A stretch of DNA of 35,625 nt from the NCBI GenBank assembly GCA_020846275.1, contig JADLEG010000057.1, positions 1-35,625 of the forward strand. The letters run 5' to 3'. This DNA comes from Alphaproteobacteria bacterium. Its GTDB lineage: Bacteria; Pseudomonadota; Alphaproteobacteria; JAEULC01. Below the pieces are notes generated by a model, which saw only the letters and a list, made by a program, of their open reading frames with translations, was not told where the DNA came from and made no database searches. Numbering within the stretch: position 1 is the stretch's first letter; each line of letters starts with the position of its first letter. This document shows, in pieces, positions 17,019-23,886 of the stretch. The position numbers and the translations under genes are program-made.

Positions 17019-17915
17019 ATGGCGGGCATGGAAATCCATCAGATCCGCTATTTCCTGGCGGTTTGCGAGACGCTGAACTTCACACGCGCCGCCGAGGCAT
17101 GCAACGTGTCGCAGCCCGCGTTGACCCGCGCCATCAAGGCCCTGGAGGAGGAGCTGGGCGGCGAATTGCTGCGCCGCGAGCGCAACCTGACCCATTTGAC
17201 CGAGCTGGGGCGGCTGGTGCGCGAGCCGTTGGCATTGGCCATGGCGGAGACCGAGCGGACCAAGAAGGAGGCGGCCGCCTTCCTCAGCCTGGGCGACGCG
17301 CCGCTCAATCTTGGCGTCATGTACACGATCGGGCCGTCGCGGCTTGTGGGCATTCTCGATCATCTGTACCGCACGGCTCCGGGCATCCAGATCAAGCTGC
17401 GCGACGGCACGCCGGCCGCCATCCTCGAGACCCTGATGGCCGGCGGCAGCGAGATTGCCGTACTGACGCGCCCGGACGCGGCGCCCGAGCGCCTGGAGAT
17501 CGTTCCGCTCTATCGCGAGCGGTTCGTGATCGCCTTTCCCGCCGGGCACCGCTTCGCGGAGAAGAACGCGATCCGCATCGAGGACATGAAGGGCGAGAAC
17601 TACCTGCTGCGCCTGGAATGCGAGATGCGCGAGGTGATCCAGCACATGCGCGAGGAGCGCTCGATCCCGATCAACATACGCTGCCAGAGCCAGCGCGAGG
17701 ACTGGATCCAGAGCATGATCCTGGCCGGCATGGGCTGCGCCTTCATGCCAGAGTCGATGCCGATGCTGCCGGGCATCGAGACGCGGCCGGTGATGGAGGA
17801 TGCGCTGCAGCGCGAGGTCTGCCTGGCGATGGTGGCCGGCCGCCGGTTCTCGCCCGCCGTCAAGGCCTTCGTGGGCCTGGCGGCGAAGTTCTCGGGCGAA
17901 CGGAAGACGAAATAG
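17019..17915 (+). CDS. LysR-family transcriptional regulator
   Basis: A 298-residue LysR-type regulator. The N-terminal winged helix-turn-helix covers about residues 4-63 (FTRAAEACNVSQPALTRAIK is the HTH core), followed by an effector-binding domain with two lobes (LNLGVMYTIGPSRLVGIL and so on). ATG 17019 is preferred because GGGGGG lies 8 bases upstream; ATG 17028 (MEIHQIRYFL) is the conventional family start and also possible, while TTG 16986 is too far upstream. It diverges from the cyclase gene across 68 bases. Nothing in the sequence identifies the target genes. A link to the pca genes 3 kb upstream is conceivable but not shown. Confidence 0.9.
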   Translation: MAGMEIHQIRYFLAVCETLNFTRAAEACNVSQPALTRAIKALEEELGGELLRRERNLTHLTELGRLVREPLALAMAETERTKKEAAAFLSLGDAPLNLGVMYTIGPSRLVGILDHLYRTAPGIQIKLRDGTPAAILETLMAGGSEIAVLTRPDAAPERLEIVPLYRERFVIAFPAGHRFAEKNAIRIEDMKGENYLLRLECEMREVIQHMREERSIPINIRCQSQREDWIQSMILAGMGCAFMPESMPMLPGIETRPVMEDALQREVCLAMVAGRRFSPAVKAFVGLAAKFSGERKTK

Positions 17916-17920
17916 CGCCC

Positions 17921-18118
17921 CTACGGCCGGTCGCCGCCCAGGTTGTTGGGCATGCGGTCCTCGGACTCGGCCAGCTTTGCCCGCAGCAGCGCGCGCGCTT
18001 GCGAATCCAATAAGAACGTCAAAGGCGCTCCGGTCGTGCATCGCAGCTCGATAGCCGCTTGACCGCGCGCGTCGAACAGGATCCGGGCGCTTTCCAGTGC
18101 ATCGAAATTCTGTGCCAT
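17921..18118 (-). CDS. Small hypothetical protein, 65 residues
   Basis: A short open frame convergent with the LysR gene. It begins MAQNFDALESARILFDARG and ends EDRMPNNLGGDRP. GGAGG lies 8 bases upstream of the ATG, which supports translation. The protein is soluble, with no signal peptide, Cys pair or recognised motif. The longer frame upstream of this ATG looks non-coding. The function is unknown. Confidence 0.6.
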   Translation of the reverse strand: MAQNFDALESARILFDARGQAAIELRCTTGAPLTFLLDSQARALLRAKLAESEDRMPNNLGGDRP

Positions 18119-18276
18119 CGCAATCGCCTCCAACTCGCAGGGAGAAACTCCGGCCGACCGGCTGCGTTCCCCATATGACCCGGGCATCCTCGCAGAATAG
18201 TGATCGGCACGCGGGGCACATCGCAGGCTAGAAAGCGGGCGTTGGTCCGGCCTTGACGCCGGCAAAGGGGGGTAAC

Positions 18277-18669
18277 ATGCAAAGTCTCGATCGCTACACG
18301 CCTTATGCGCTGGCCGCCTTGCGCATTGTCGCGGCGCTGATCTTCATGGAGCACGGCACGCAGAAGCTGTTCGGCTTTCCCGCGCCGCCGCAAAGCGGAT
18401 TGCCGCCGACGTTCTCGATCTACTGGTTCGCCGCGGCGATCGAGCTCGTCGGCGGGATCCTGGTGCTGATCGGGTTCCAGACGCGCATCGCCGCCTTCAT
18501 CATGTCCGGCGAGATGGCTTTTGCGTACTGGATGAGCCATGCGCCGCGCGCCTTCTACCCCGTCCTGAACGGCGGCGACGCGGCCATCCTCTACTGCTTC
18601 GTGTTTCTGCTGCTGGTTTTCGCCGGCGCGGGGGCGCTGAGCGTCGACGGGCGCAACAAGTCCTCCTGA
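18277..18669 (+). CDS. DoxX-family membrane protein
   Basis: A 130-residue four-helix DoxX protein. Typical features are ALRIVAALIFMEHGTQKLFG in the first helix, a second helix with AAAIELVGGILVLIGFQTR, and two further hydrophobic segments (AAFIMSGEMAFAYWM and AAILYCFVFLLLVF). The family is linked to quinone or redox functions in membranes, but the substrate of this member is unknown. ATG 18277 is preceded by a GGGGGG ribosome-binding site, while an upstream TTG at 18253 has no support. It stands alone with its own upstream region and is distinct from the duplicated DoxX domains at 23887-26055. Confidence 0.87.
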   Translation: MQSLDRYTPYALAALRIVAALIFMEHGTQKLFGFPAPPQSGLPPTFSIYWFAAAIELVGGILVLIGFQTRIAAFIMSGEMAFAYWMSHAPRAFYPVLNGGDAAILYCFVFLLLVFAGAGALSVDGRNKSS

Positions 18670-18692
18670 CTCCTCGCGCACGCCTCCTTATA

Positions 18693-18731
18693 GGGGAACC
18701 CGGCTTTCGCCGCCGCGTTCCCCGCAAGGGG
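18693..18731 (+). promoter_or_regulatory. Two overlapping alternative hairpins upstream of small genes
   Basis: GGGGAAC (18693-18699) pairs with GTTCCCC (18717-18723), enclosing an inner CGGC-TTTC-GCCG stem. The CCCC at 18720-18723 can instead pair with GGGG at 18728-18731 across a GCAA (GNRA-type) tetraloop. The two folds exclude each other. The element lies 23 bases after the DoxX stop and 20 bases before the next start. It could be a terminator for the DoxX gene or a leader structure. Confidence 0.4.
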
Positions 18732-18751
18732 CAGCAGCGGCGGAGGAGCGG

Positions 18752-18988
18752 ATGGCTGGCTGGATCGTGATGGTCCATCCGACGGAGCTGAGAGGCATGC
18801 CGGCGGGGTCGATCGACCTGTGGGCAGCCTATGCCATGGAGCCGGCGGAAGCCGAGCTGCGGGTCCGGCGCGAGGCCGCCGCCGACGAAGCCACGACGGT
18901 AGTCGCCCATGCACGGCTTTCCCAGGCGGTGCTGGCTGCCTTCGACCTCGAGCCGGGCGGCTGCCGAAGCCTTCCCCGCAGCACCTGA
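18752..18988 (+). CDS. Hypothetical protein, 78 residues
   Basis: A small open frame beginning MAGWIVMVHPTELRGMPAG. A strong ribosome-binding site, GGAGGAG (18742-18748), lies just before the ATG. The middle is Ala- and Glu-rich (AEAELRVRREAAADEA), probably helical, with no signal peptide or known motif. It is followed after 17 bases by a DUF3606 gene in the same direction, so the two may be co-transcribed. The good ribosome-binding site and the intergenic position argue for a real gene. No function can be given. Confidence 0.5.
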   Translation: MAGWIVMVHPTELRGMPAGSIDLWAAYAMEPAEAELRVRREAAADEATTVVAHARLSQAVLAAFDLEPGGCRSLPRST

Positions 18989-19005
18989 GCGAATGGAGCG
19001 CCGGC

Positions 19006-19194
19006 ATGACCGAGCCCAGCGACGAGCCCCATGCGTCACGCGAGCGCGTGAACCTGGAGGACAAGGCGGAAGTGGCCTTCTGGTGCAGCCGCTGGGGCGT
19101 CAGCGAAGACGCGCTGCGCCAGGCCGTCCTGAAACGCGGGCCGATGGTGGTGAATGTGGGTCGTGAGTTGACCGGCATCCCGCCGCAGGACTGA
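19006..19194 (+). CDS. DUF3606 family protein, 62 residues
   Basis: A small protein matching the DUF3606 pattern: a basic and polar start, then RVNLEDKAEVAFWCSRWGVS, EDALRQAVLKRGP and a final helix with VNVGREL. Proteins of this type are common, short and uncharacterised in alphaproteobacteria. The W-G-V-S-x-x-x-L-R-x-A-V core is the recognisable part. ATG 19006 gives the usual family length. It ends 15 bases before the convergent deaminase gene. Its role is unknown. Confidence 0.75.
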   Translation: MTEPSDEPHASRERVNLEDKAEVAFWCSRWGVSEDALRQAVLKRGPMVVNVGRELTGIPPQD

Positions 19195-19209
19195 CGGACC
19201 CCGCCGGCC

Positions 19210-19955
19210 TCAGGCGCGCCGCGTCAGCTTCGCTGCAGCGGGCGGATCGAGGTAGACGGTGCAGTTCGAGTGCTGCTGCATGATCGAGGCCGGATAGTCG
19301 GGCGAAACCGGTCCCTCGATGGCCGACTGACCGCGTTGGCCTTGCGCGCGTCGGGCACCGCCAGGATCACGGCCTTGCTCTTCATCATGTGCCGGATGCT
19401 CATCGAGATGGCGCGGTCCGGAACGGCGTCGAGGGTGGGAAACCAGCCCTCGCCGAACTGCTGACGCCGGCACGCCTCGTCGAGCCGGACGACGATGAAG
19501 GGCTCGTCGGTGGTGAAATCGGCGGGCGGGTCGTTGAAGGCAAGGTGGCAGTTCTCGCCGATCCCGGCGAAGCAGACGTCGATCGCCGTCTCGCGCGCGA
19601 TCTTGTTCACCCGCGCCAGTTCCGCCTGAAGGTCGGGGGCGTCGCCGTCAATCGCGACGAACCGGCCGAGCCTGGGCACGCGGCCGACGAACCGCTCGTT
19701 CAGGTAGCGCCGGAAACTCGCGGGGTGCGTCGCCGGCATGGCGATGTATTCGTCGAGATGCAGCACGGTGACGCGCGACCAGTCGATGCCCTCGGCGCGT
19801 ACCAGCGCATCGAGCACGTCGAACTGGCTGGCGCCGGTGGCCAGGATGACGCCGGCCCGGCCGTTCGCCGCGATCGCCGCGCGGATCAGTTCCGCACCGG
19901 CCGTGGCGGCCCTGGCGCCCACCTGCTTCTTATCGGGCAGAATCTCGTAGCGCAC
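19210..19955 (-). pseudogene. nagB: Glucosamine-6-phosphate deaminase gene with a -1 frameshift
   Basis: The family normally converts glucosamine-6-phosphate to fructose-6-phosphate and ammonia. The first part (GTG 19955 with GGGAG upstream) reads normally through LHLDEYIAMPATHPASF, GIGENCHLAFNDPP and VILAVPDARKANAV. The frame then fails near 19328, and the expected ending, AIEGPVSPDYPASIMQQHSN, continues in another frame to the stop at 19210. Restoring one A at that point would give KANAVKSAIEGP and a 248-residue protein. As written, translation runs to a stop at 19224 with an unrelated tail of about 37 residues. The position of the catalytic Asp of E. coli NagB (NDGH) is Asn here (ENCH), as I recall for a NagB-like subfamily. 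A sequencing error is as likely as true decay. Confidence 0.8.
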
Positions 19956-20023
19956 GCGCCGCTCCCTGCCGTTGGCGGCGCGATACTGCCCGCCCCGGCG
20001 CGGGAATGCAAAACCGCCGCGGA

Positions 20024-20854
20024 CTAGGCCGAAACGGCGGCCGGCTCGGACGGCGCGCGGAAGACGTACTCGTCGCAACCCGAGCCGAACAGGCCCCAAT
20101 GCGCGGGCGCGACCACGGTCCGGACTTCCCGGAAGCCCATCTCCGCCATCAGCGATCGCAGCCGGTCCGGCGCGATCGACTCGTAGGGATACCCACCCAG
20201 CCAGTCGCGGGCGTTGTGGCGGAACTCCATGCCGCGGGCCTGGACGTAGTCGGCCAGGAACGCCGCGTAGTCCGTGCCCGTCAGCGCCAGCCGCAGGCGA
20301 TAGGCGGCCATGTAGGCCGCCAGGATCGCGTCCTGCAGCCAGGCCGGCGAGGCGGAATAGATGCGCTTCTCGATCCGCCAGGCGGGGCACAGCGGCGTGC
20401 GGCGATAGAGCGCCAGCACGAGCAGCCCCTCCGGTCGGGTCAGCGCCGCCGCGCGCGCGATCGCCGCGAACATGTCGCCGGTGTGGTGCAGCACGCCCCA
20501 GGAATAGACGATGTCGTGCCGGCCGATCGCCGCGGGCGTCAGGCGGAGGATGTCGCCCTGGCGCACGGTCGCACCGCCATTGCCGGTCGCCCCATGAAGG
20601 CTCAGCAGCCGCCGGGCGGTCTCCACCGCGACGGGATCGTAGTCGATGGCGGTGACACGCGCGGCCCCCAGGCGGAGTGCGGCCAGGCTGTGCAGGCCGG
20701 AGCCGCAACCCAGGTCGAGAAAGCTCTTGCCCGTCAGGCTCTCGCGCGGGACCAGGTTTTCAAGGCAGCGCGTTGCGTGGTCGACCTGCGCCGCGCCGAC
20801 GCCCTCGGCATAGGAGGCCCAATTCTTTCCGAATTCGAACCGAGCCTCTGTCAT
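20024..20854 (-). CDS. Class I SAM-dependent methyltransferase
   Basis: A 276-residue methyltransferase. Motif I is FLDLGCGSG (46-54), the acidic ribose-binding residue is Asp 71 in TAIDYDP, GDI is at 100-102 and a motif IV-like segment is DIVYSWGVLHHTGD (114-127). A C-terminal region of about 110 residues (with ARGMEFRHNARDWLGGYPYES) is specific to this subfamily and presumably binds the substrate. ATG 20854 was chosen because the protein then starts MTEARFEFGKNWASY, a usual entry to such proteins. The substrate is unknown. It lies upstream of nagB in the same direction with a 68-base gap. Confidence 0.88.
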   Translation of the reverse strand: MTEARFEFGKNWASYAEGVGAAQVDHATRCLENLVPRESLTGKSFLDLGCGSGLHSLAALRLGAARVTAIDYDPVAVETARRLLSLHGATGNGGATVRQGDILRLTPAAIGRHDIVYSWGVLHHTGDMFAAIARAAALTRPEGLLVLALYRRTPLCPAWRIEKRIYSASPAWLQDAILAAYMAAYRLRLALTGTDYAAFLADYVQARGMEFRHNARDWLGGYPYESIAPDRLRSLMAEMGFREVRTVVAPAHWGLFGSGCDEYVFRAPSEPAAVSA

Positions 20855-20913
20855 GCCCCGCGCCGACCCCCGGATGGCCGGAACGCCATCCGCAATACGC
20901 AACGATAGGCTGC

Positions 20914-20939
20914 CCGCCGGGATAGGGCAATCCGGGCGG
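20914..20939 (-). terminator. Hairpin downstream of adc
   Basis: CCGCC (20914-20918) pairs with GGCGG (20935-20939). After one G-G mismatch, GGAT/ATCC (20920-20923, 20930-20933) continues the stem around a 6-base loop. It follows the adc stop on the minus strand and precedes the methyltransferase gene. There is no T-run, so this is a weak terminator call. Confidence 0.3.
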
Positions 20940-20971
20940 CGCGCTCCGTTCGGGTGCGGAAGAGAGCGGCG

Positions 20972-21715
20972 CTATTTCAGATAGTCGTGCACCACCCGGC
21001 CCCAGGGCAGGGTCAGGTCGGCGATGAAGTGGCGGCCGCCGACGATGCGCCGGATCGGCAGGTCGGCCACCGGCGCGTTGACGTGCGGGATGAGTTGCAG
21101 GCGCGCCGGCGAGCTCCACGAGCCCTTGACGGTGATGTCGGTCAGGTTGACCGCCACGAGCTGGCAGATCGCCAGCTTGCCGTCGACGTCCGGGATCATC
21201 TTCAGGAGGATCTGCATCTTCTGCAGCGACGACATGGTGCGCTTGGGATCGCGCGCCTGGTCCTCGAACTTGTAGCCCATCGTGCCCATTGCCACGGTCT
21301 GGCCGGCGTATTCCAGCGTGCCGGTGAGCGTGTCGTGCGCCACTTCCATCTTGGGCAGGGCGTATTTCTTGGGGAAGCCCCAGATTTCGCGCCCGCCGGC
21401 GATCGGCGGCTCGTCGTCCAGGTACATCTGCGCCACGAAGCTGCAGGGCTGGCCCTCGAAGTGGCAGGGGATGACGACGCCGCTCTCGGTGTAGTTGCCG
21501 AAGCCCGAGCTGTCGGGCATGCGGATCCACTCGTAGAACACCTGGTTGGACGCGTCCGGCACCAGCGGCTCGGGCACGGCGTGGCGGATCGCGTCGGGAT
21601 CGCTTTCGTAAATGATGATCATGTACTCGCGGTCGACGAAGCGGTACGGCCCGCGCGGATAGCTTGGGCTCGCCGCGGGCATCGCCGAGAGAGACAGGAT
21701 TTCCTTCTTGTTCAT
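20972..21715 (-). CDS. adc: Acetoacetate decarboxylase
   Basis: A 247-residue acetoacetate decarboxylase, which converts acetoacetate to acetone and CO2 through a Schiff base. The catalytic segment GGREIWGFPKKYALPKMEV carries the Schiff-base Lys (K116) and the adjacent Lys that lowers its pKa. RGPYRFVDREYMIIIYESDP at the N-terminus is also typical. The start overlaps the patatin gene stop by 4 bases. Its position third in an operon with 3-hydroxybutyrate dehydrogenase and a lipase supports a role in disposing of acetoacetate. Some homologues act on other keto acids, so the substrate is probable but not certain. Confidence 0.92.
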   Translation of the reverse strand: MNKKEILSLSAMPAASPSYPRGPYRFVDREYMIIIYESDPDAIRHAVPEPLVPDASNQVFYEWIRMPDSSGFGNYTESGVVIPCHFEGQPCSFVAQMYLDDEPPIAGGREIWGFPKKYALPKMEVAHDTLTGTLEYAGQTVAMGTMGYKFEDQARDPKRTMSSLQKMQILLKMIPDVDGKLAICQLVAVNLTDITVKGSWSSPARLQLIPHVNAPVADLPIRRIVGGRHFIADLTLPWGRVVHDYLK

Positions 21716-22830
21716 CGCTTGCTGCTCCGTGATTTCCGTAAGGGCGCGATCTTGGGGGCGCCGTCGAGGAACTTCTCTTCGATGTCGGTCGAGGACCGCG
21801 TGCCGACGTCGTCGAAATGCCGCGCGAGGAACTCGTCCGCCTTCTGCCGGCCGATCTCGTGCAGGCTGGTGAGGAAGCTCCAGTCGGCATTCAGCTTGGA
21901 CGACACGCCGAGCTGGCAAACCTCCTCCTCGGCATCGACCGTATGGATCAGCATCCGCTTCAGCCGGCCGTTGTCGTCGAAGCCGCTCTCGATCAGCTTG
22001 GTGACGAAGTTGATGGCGCGCATCTCGCGCATCAGCGACGAATTGAAGCTGAGCGTGTTGATGCGGTCCATGATCGCCTGGGCGGTCTTGGGCACCTCGG
22101 GAATGCGGATCGGGTTGAGCTGGACGATCAAGACGTCGCGCGAGCCGCAGTGGTAGATCAGGGGATAGAGCGGCGGATTGCCCATGTAGCCGCCGTCCCA
22201 GTAGAACTCGCCGCCGACTTCCACCGCCTGGAACATGAAAGGCAGGCAGGCCGAGGCGAGAACGGACTCGACGCTGACATTGTCCTGGTTGAAGACCTTG
22301 ATCTTGCCGGTCAGCACGTTCGACGCGCAGATGAACAGCTTCACCTTGTCCTGGTGGTGCAAGACGTCGCAATCCACCACCGAGTACAGCACGTCGCGCA
22401 GCGGATTGAGGTTCATCGGGTTGAGCTGGTAGGGCGACATCATGCGGCTGAGCGAGTCCAGCATGTAGTAGCCCGGCGACGTGTCGAGGCTGCCCGGCTT
22501 GAACATCCGGTCGTACATCGAGGGCTGCAGCGGCGAGTTCTTGGCGCCCTCGGAAATGCGGTTCCAGAACGTGTAGAGCTTCTCGCGCGCGGCCGCCGGC
22601 CCGCCCTCCGCGAGGCCGCAGGCCGTCACGGCCGCGTTCATCGCGCCGGCCGAGGTGCCGACGATGCCGTCGATCTCCAGCCGGTCATCCTCGAGCAGCC
22701 GGTCGATCACGCCCCACGCGAAGGCGCCATGCGCGCCGCCGCCCTGGAGGGCCAGGTTGATCTTCTTTCGGCCCGACGGAGACGAGGTTCTCCGTGCGGG
22801 CCTCTTCACGGCACGCTTTCTTGCGGCCAC
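21712..22830 (-). CDS. Patatin-like phospholipase family protein
   Basis: A 372-residue patatin-fold serine hydrolase. The oxyanion-hole loop is LALQGGGAHGAFAWG (Gly 30-32), the nucleophile Ser 60 is in GTSAG and the dyad Asp 212 is in WDGG. The N-terminal 22 residues are very basic (Arg/Lys-rich), perhaps a surface-binding or polyanion-binding tail. GTG 22830 is preceded by GGGGG at a suitable distance. It sits between bdhA (24 bases upstream) and adc (4-base overlap). In this setting, release of 3-hydroxybutyrate from granules or lipid turnover at granule surfaces is a reasonable guess; ordinary phospholipase activity is the alternative. Confidence 0.92.
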   Translation of the reverse strand: MAARKRAVKRPARRTSSPSGRKKINLALQGGGAHGAFAWGVIDRLLEDDRLEIDGIVGTSAGAMNAAVTACGLAEGGPAAAREKLYTFWNRISEGAKNSPLQPSMYDRMFKPGSLDTSPGYYMLDSLSRMMSPYQLNPMNLNPLRDVLYSVVDCDVLHHQDKVKLFICASNVLTGKIKVFNQDNVSVESVLASACLPFMFQAVEVGGEFYWDGGYMGNPPLYPLIYHCGSRDVLIVQLNPIRIPEVPKTAQAIMDRINTLSFNSSLMREMRAINFVTKLIESGFDDNGRLKRMLIHTVDAEEEVCQLGVSSKLNADWSFLTSLHEIGRQKADEFLARHFDDVGTRSSTDIEEKFLDGAPKIAPLRKSRSSKR

Positions 22831-22854
22831 GGTCGTGTGCCCCCTTGACTTGCT

Positions 22855-23682
22855 TCAGTGCGCGACCCAGCCGCCGTCGACGGGGATGGCCGTGCCGGTG
22901 ATCGAAGCGCCGCCGGGGCCGCAGAGGAACACGGCGAGCGCGCCCATCTCCTCGACGGTCGCGAATTTCTTGTTCGGCTGGTTGGACAGCAGCACCTTCT
23001 TGACGACCTCGTCCTCGGACATGTTGTGCGCCTTGGCCTGCTCGGGGATCTGCTTCTGCACCAGCGGCGTCCAGACATAGCCCGGGCAGATCGCGTTGCA
23101 GGTGATGCCTTCCTCGGCGGTCTCCAGCGCCGTCACCTTGGTCAGGCCGACCAGACCGTGCTTGGCCGACACGTAGGCCGACTTGAAGGCCGAGGCGACG
23201 AGACCGTGCGCGGAGGAGATGTTGATGATCCGGCCCCACTTGCGTTTCTTCATGCCGGGCAGCGCCGCCTTGGTCATGTAGAAGGCCGAGGACAGGTTGA
23301 CCGAGAGCACCGTCTCCCACTGGTCGTCGGGGAAGGTCTCGATCGGCTCGACATGCTGGATGCCGGCGTTGTTGACCACGATGTCCAGCTTGCCGAAGGC
23401 CTTCTCGGTCTCGGCGACGGATGCCTTGATCTGGTCGCGCTTGCTCATGTCGGCGGCGACGCAGATCACCTTGACGCCCGCCTGGTTCTTGATCTCGGCG
23501 ACCAGCTTCTCGGTGTCCGGGCCGATCTTGCGTGCGTTCAGCGCGACGTCGGCGCCGGCCATCGCGAAGGCGCGGGCGATCCCCAGGCCGATCCCGCTGG
23601 TCGATCCGGTGACGAGCGCCACCTTGCCGGCGAGCGGGCGGGCGGCGGTCATGTCGGCGGCGGTGGTCGGTGCTTCAGGCAT
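22855..23682 (-). CDS. bdhA: 3-hydroxybutyrate dehydrogenase (SDR family)
   Basis: A 275-residue short-chain dehydrogenase that oxidises D-3-hydroxybutyrate to acetoacetate with NAD. The cofactor motif TGSTSGIG (25-32), NNAGIQHVEPIE (104-115) and the catalytic Ser 156/157, Tyr 170 and Lys 174 (SAYVSAKHG) are present, with the PGYVWTPLVQKQI loop common to BdhA. ATG 23682 has GGAG about 10 bases upstream; ATG 23652 would also be compatible. It is the first gene of the bdhA-patatin-adc operon, and the 204 bases upstream should hold the promoter. Confidence 0.92.
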   Translation of the reverse strand: MPEAPTTAADMTAARPLAGKVALVTGSTSGIGLGIARAFAMAGADVALNARKIGPDTEKLVAEIKNQAGVKVICVAADMSKRDQIKASVAETEKAFGKLDIVVNNAGIQHVEPIETFPDDQWETVLSVNLSSAFYMTKAALPGMKKRKWGRIINISSAHGLVASAFKSAYVSAKHGLVGLTKVTALETAEEGITCNAICPGYVWTPLVQKQIPEQAKAHNMSEDEVVKKVLLSNQPNKKFATVEEMGALAVFLCGPGGASITGTAIPVDGGWVAH

Positions 23683-23886
23683 TGGCTGGTACTCCGTGCG
23701 TATGAGCTAGCGAACGGGATGGGGTTTCGCGCCAGGAAGGAGCCGGTTTGGGGATTAGCGCTGCAGTTGCGAGCCAGTCGCGACGGTAGCGTGAAATTGG
23801 TGAAGCGAACGTAAATTCCGCGTGTTGTTTCGACGACGCGCCGGCGTCGCGCTAATCAACCTTGCGGCGCATTGTCTTCGTTCTCA

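Noticed and set aside
19224..20708. A 494-codon minus-strand frame spanning the methyltransferase and nagB regions as one gene
   Set aside because: The upstream part is out of frame with the clear methyltransferase motifs. Only the part from 19955 onward matches a family.
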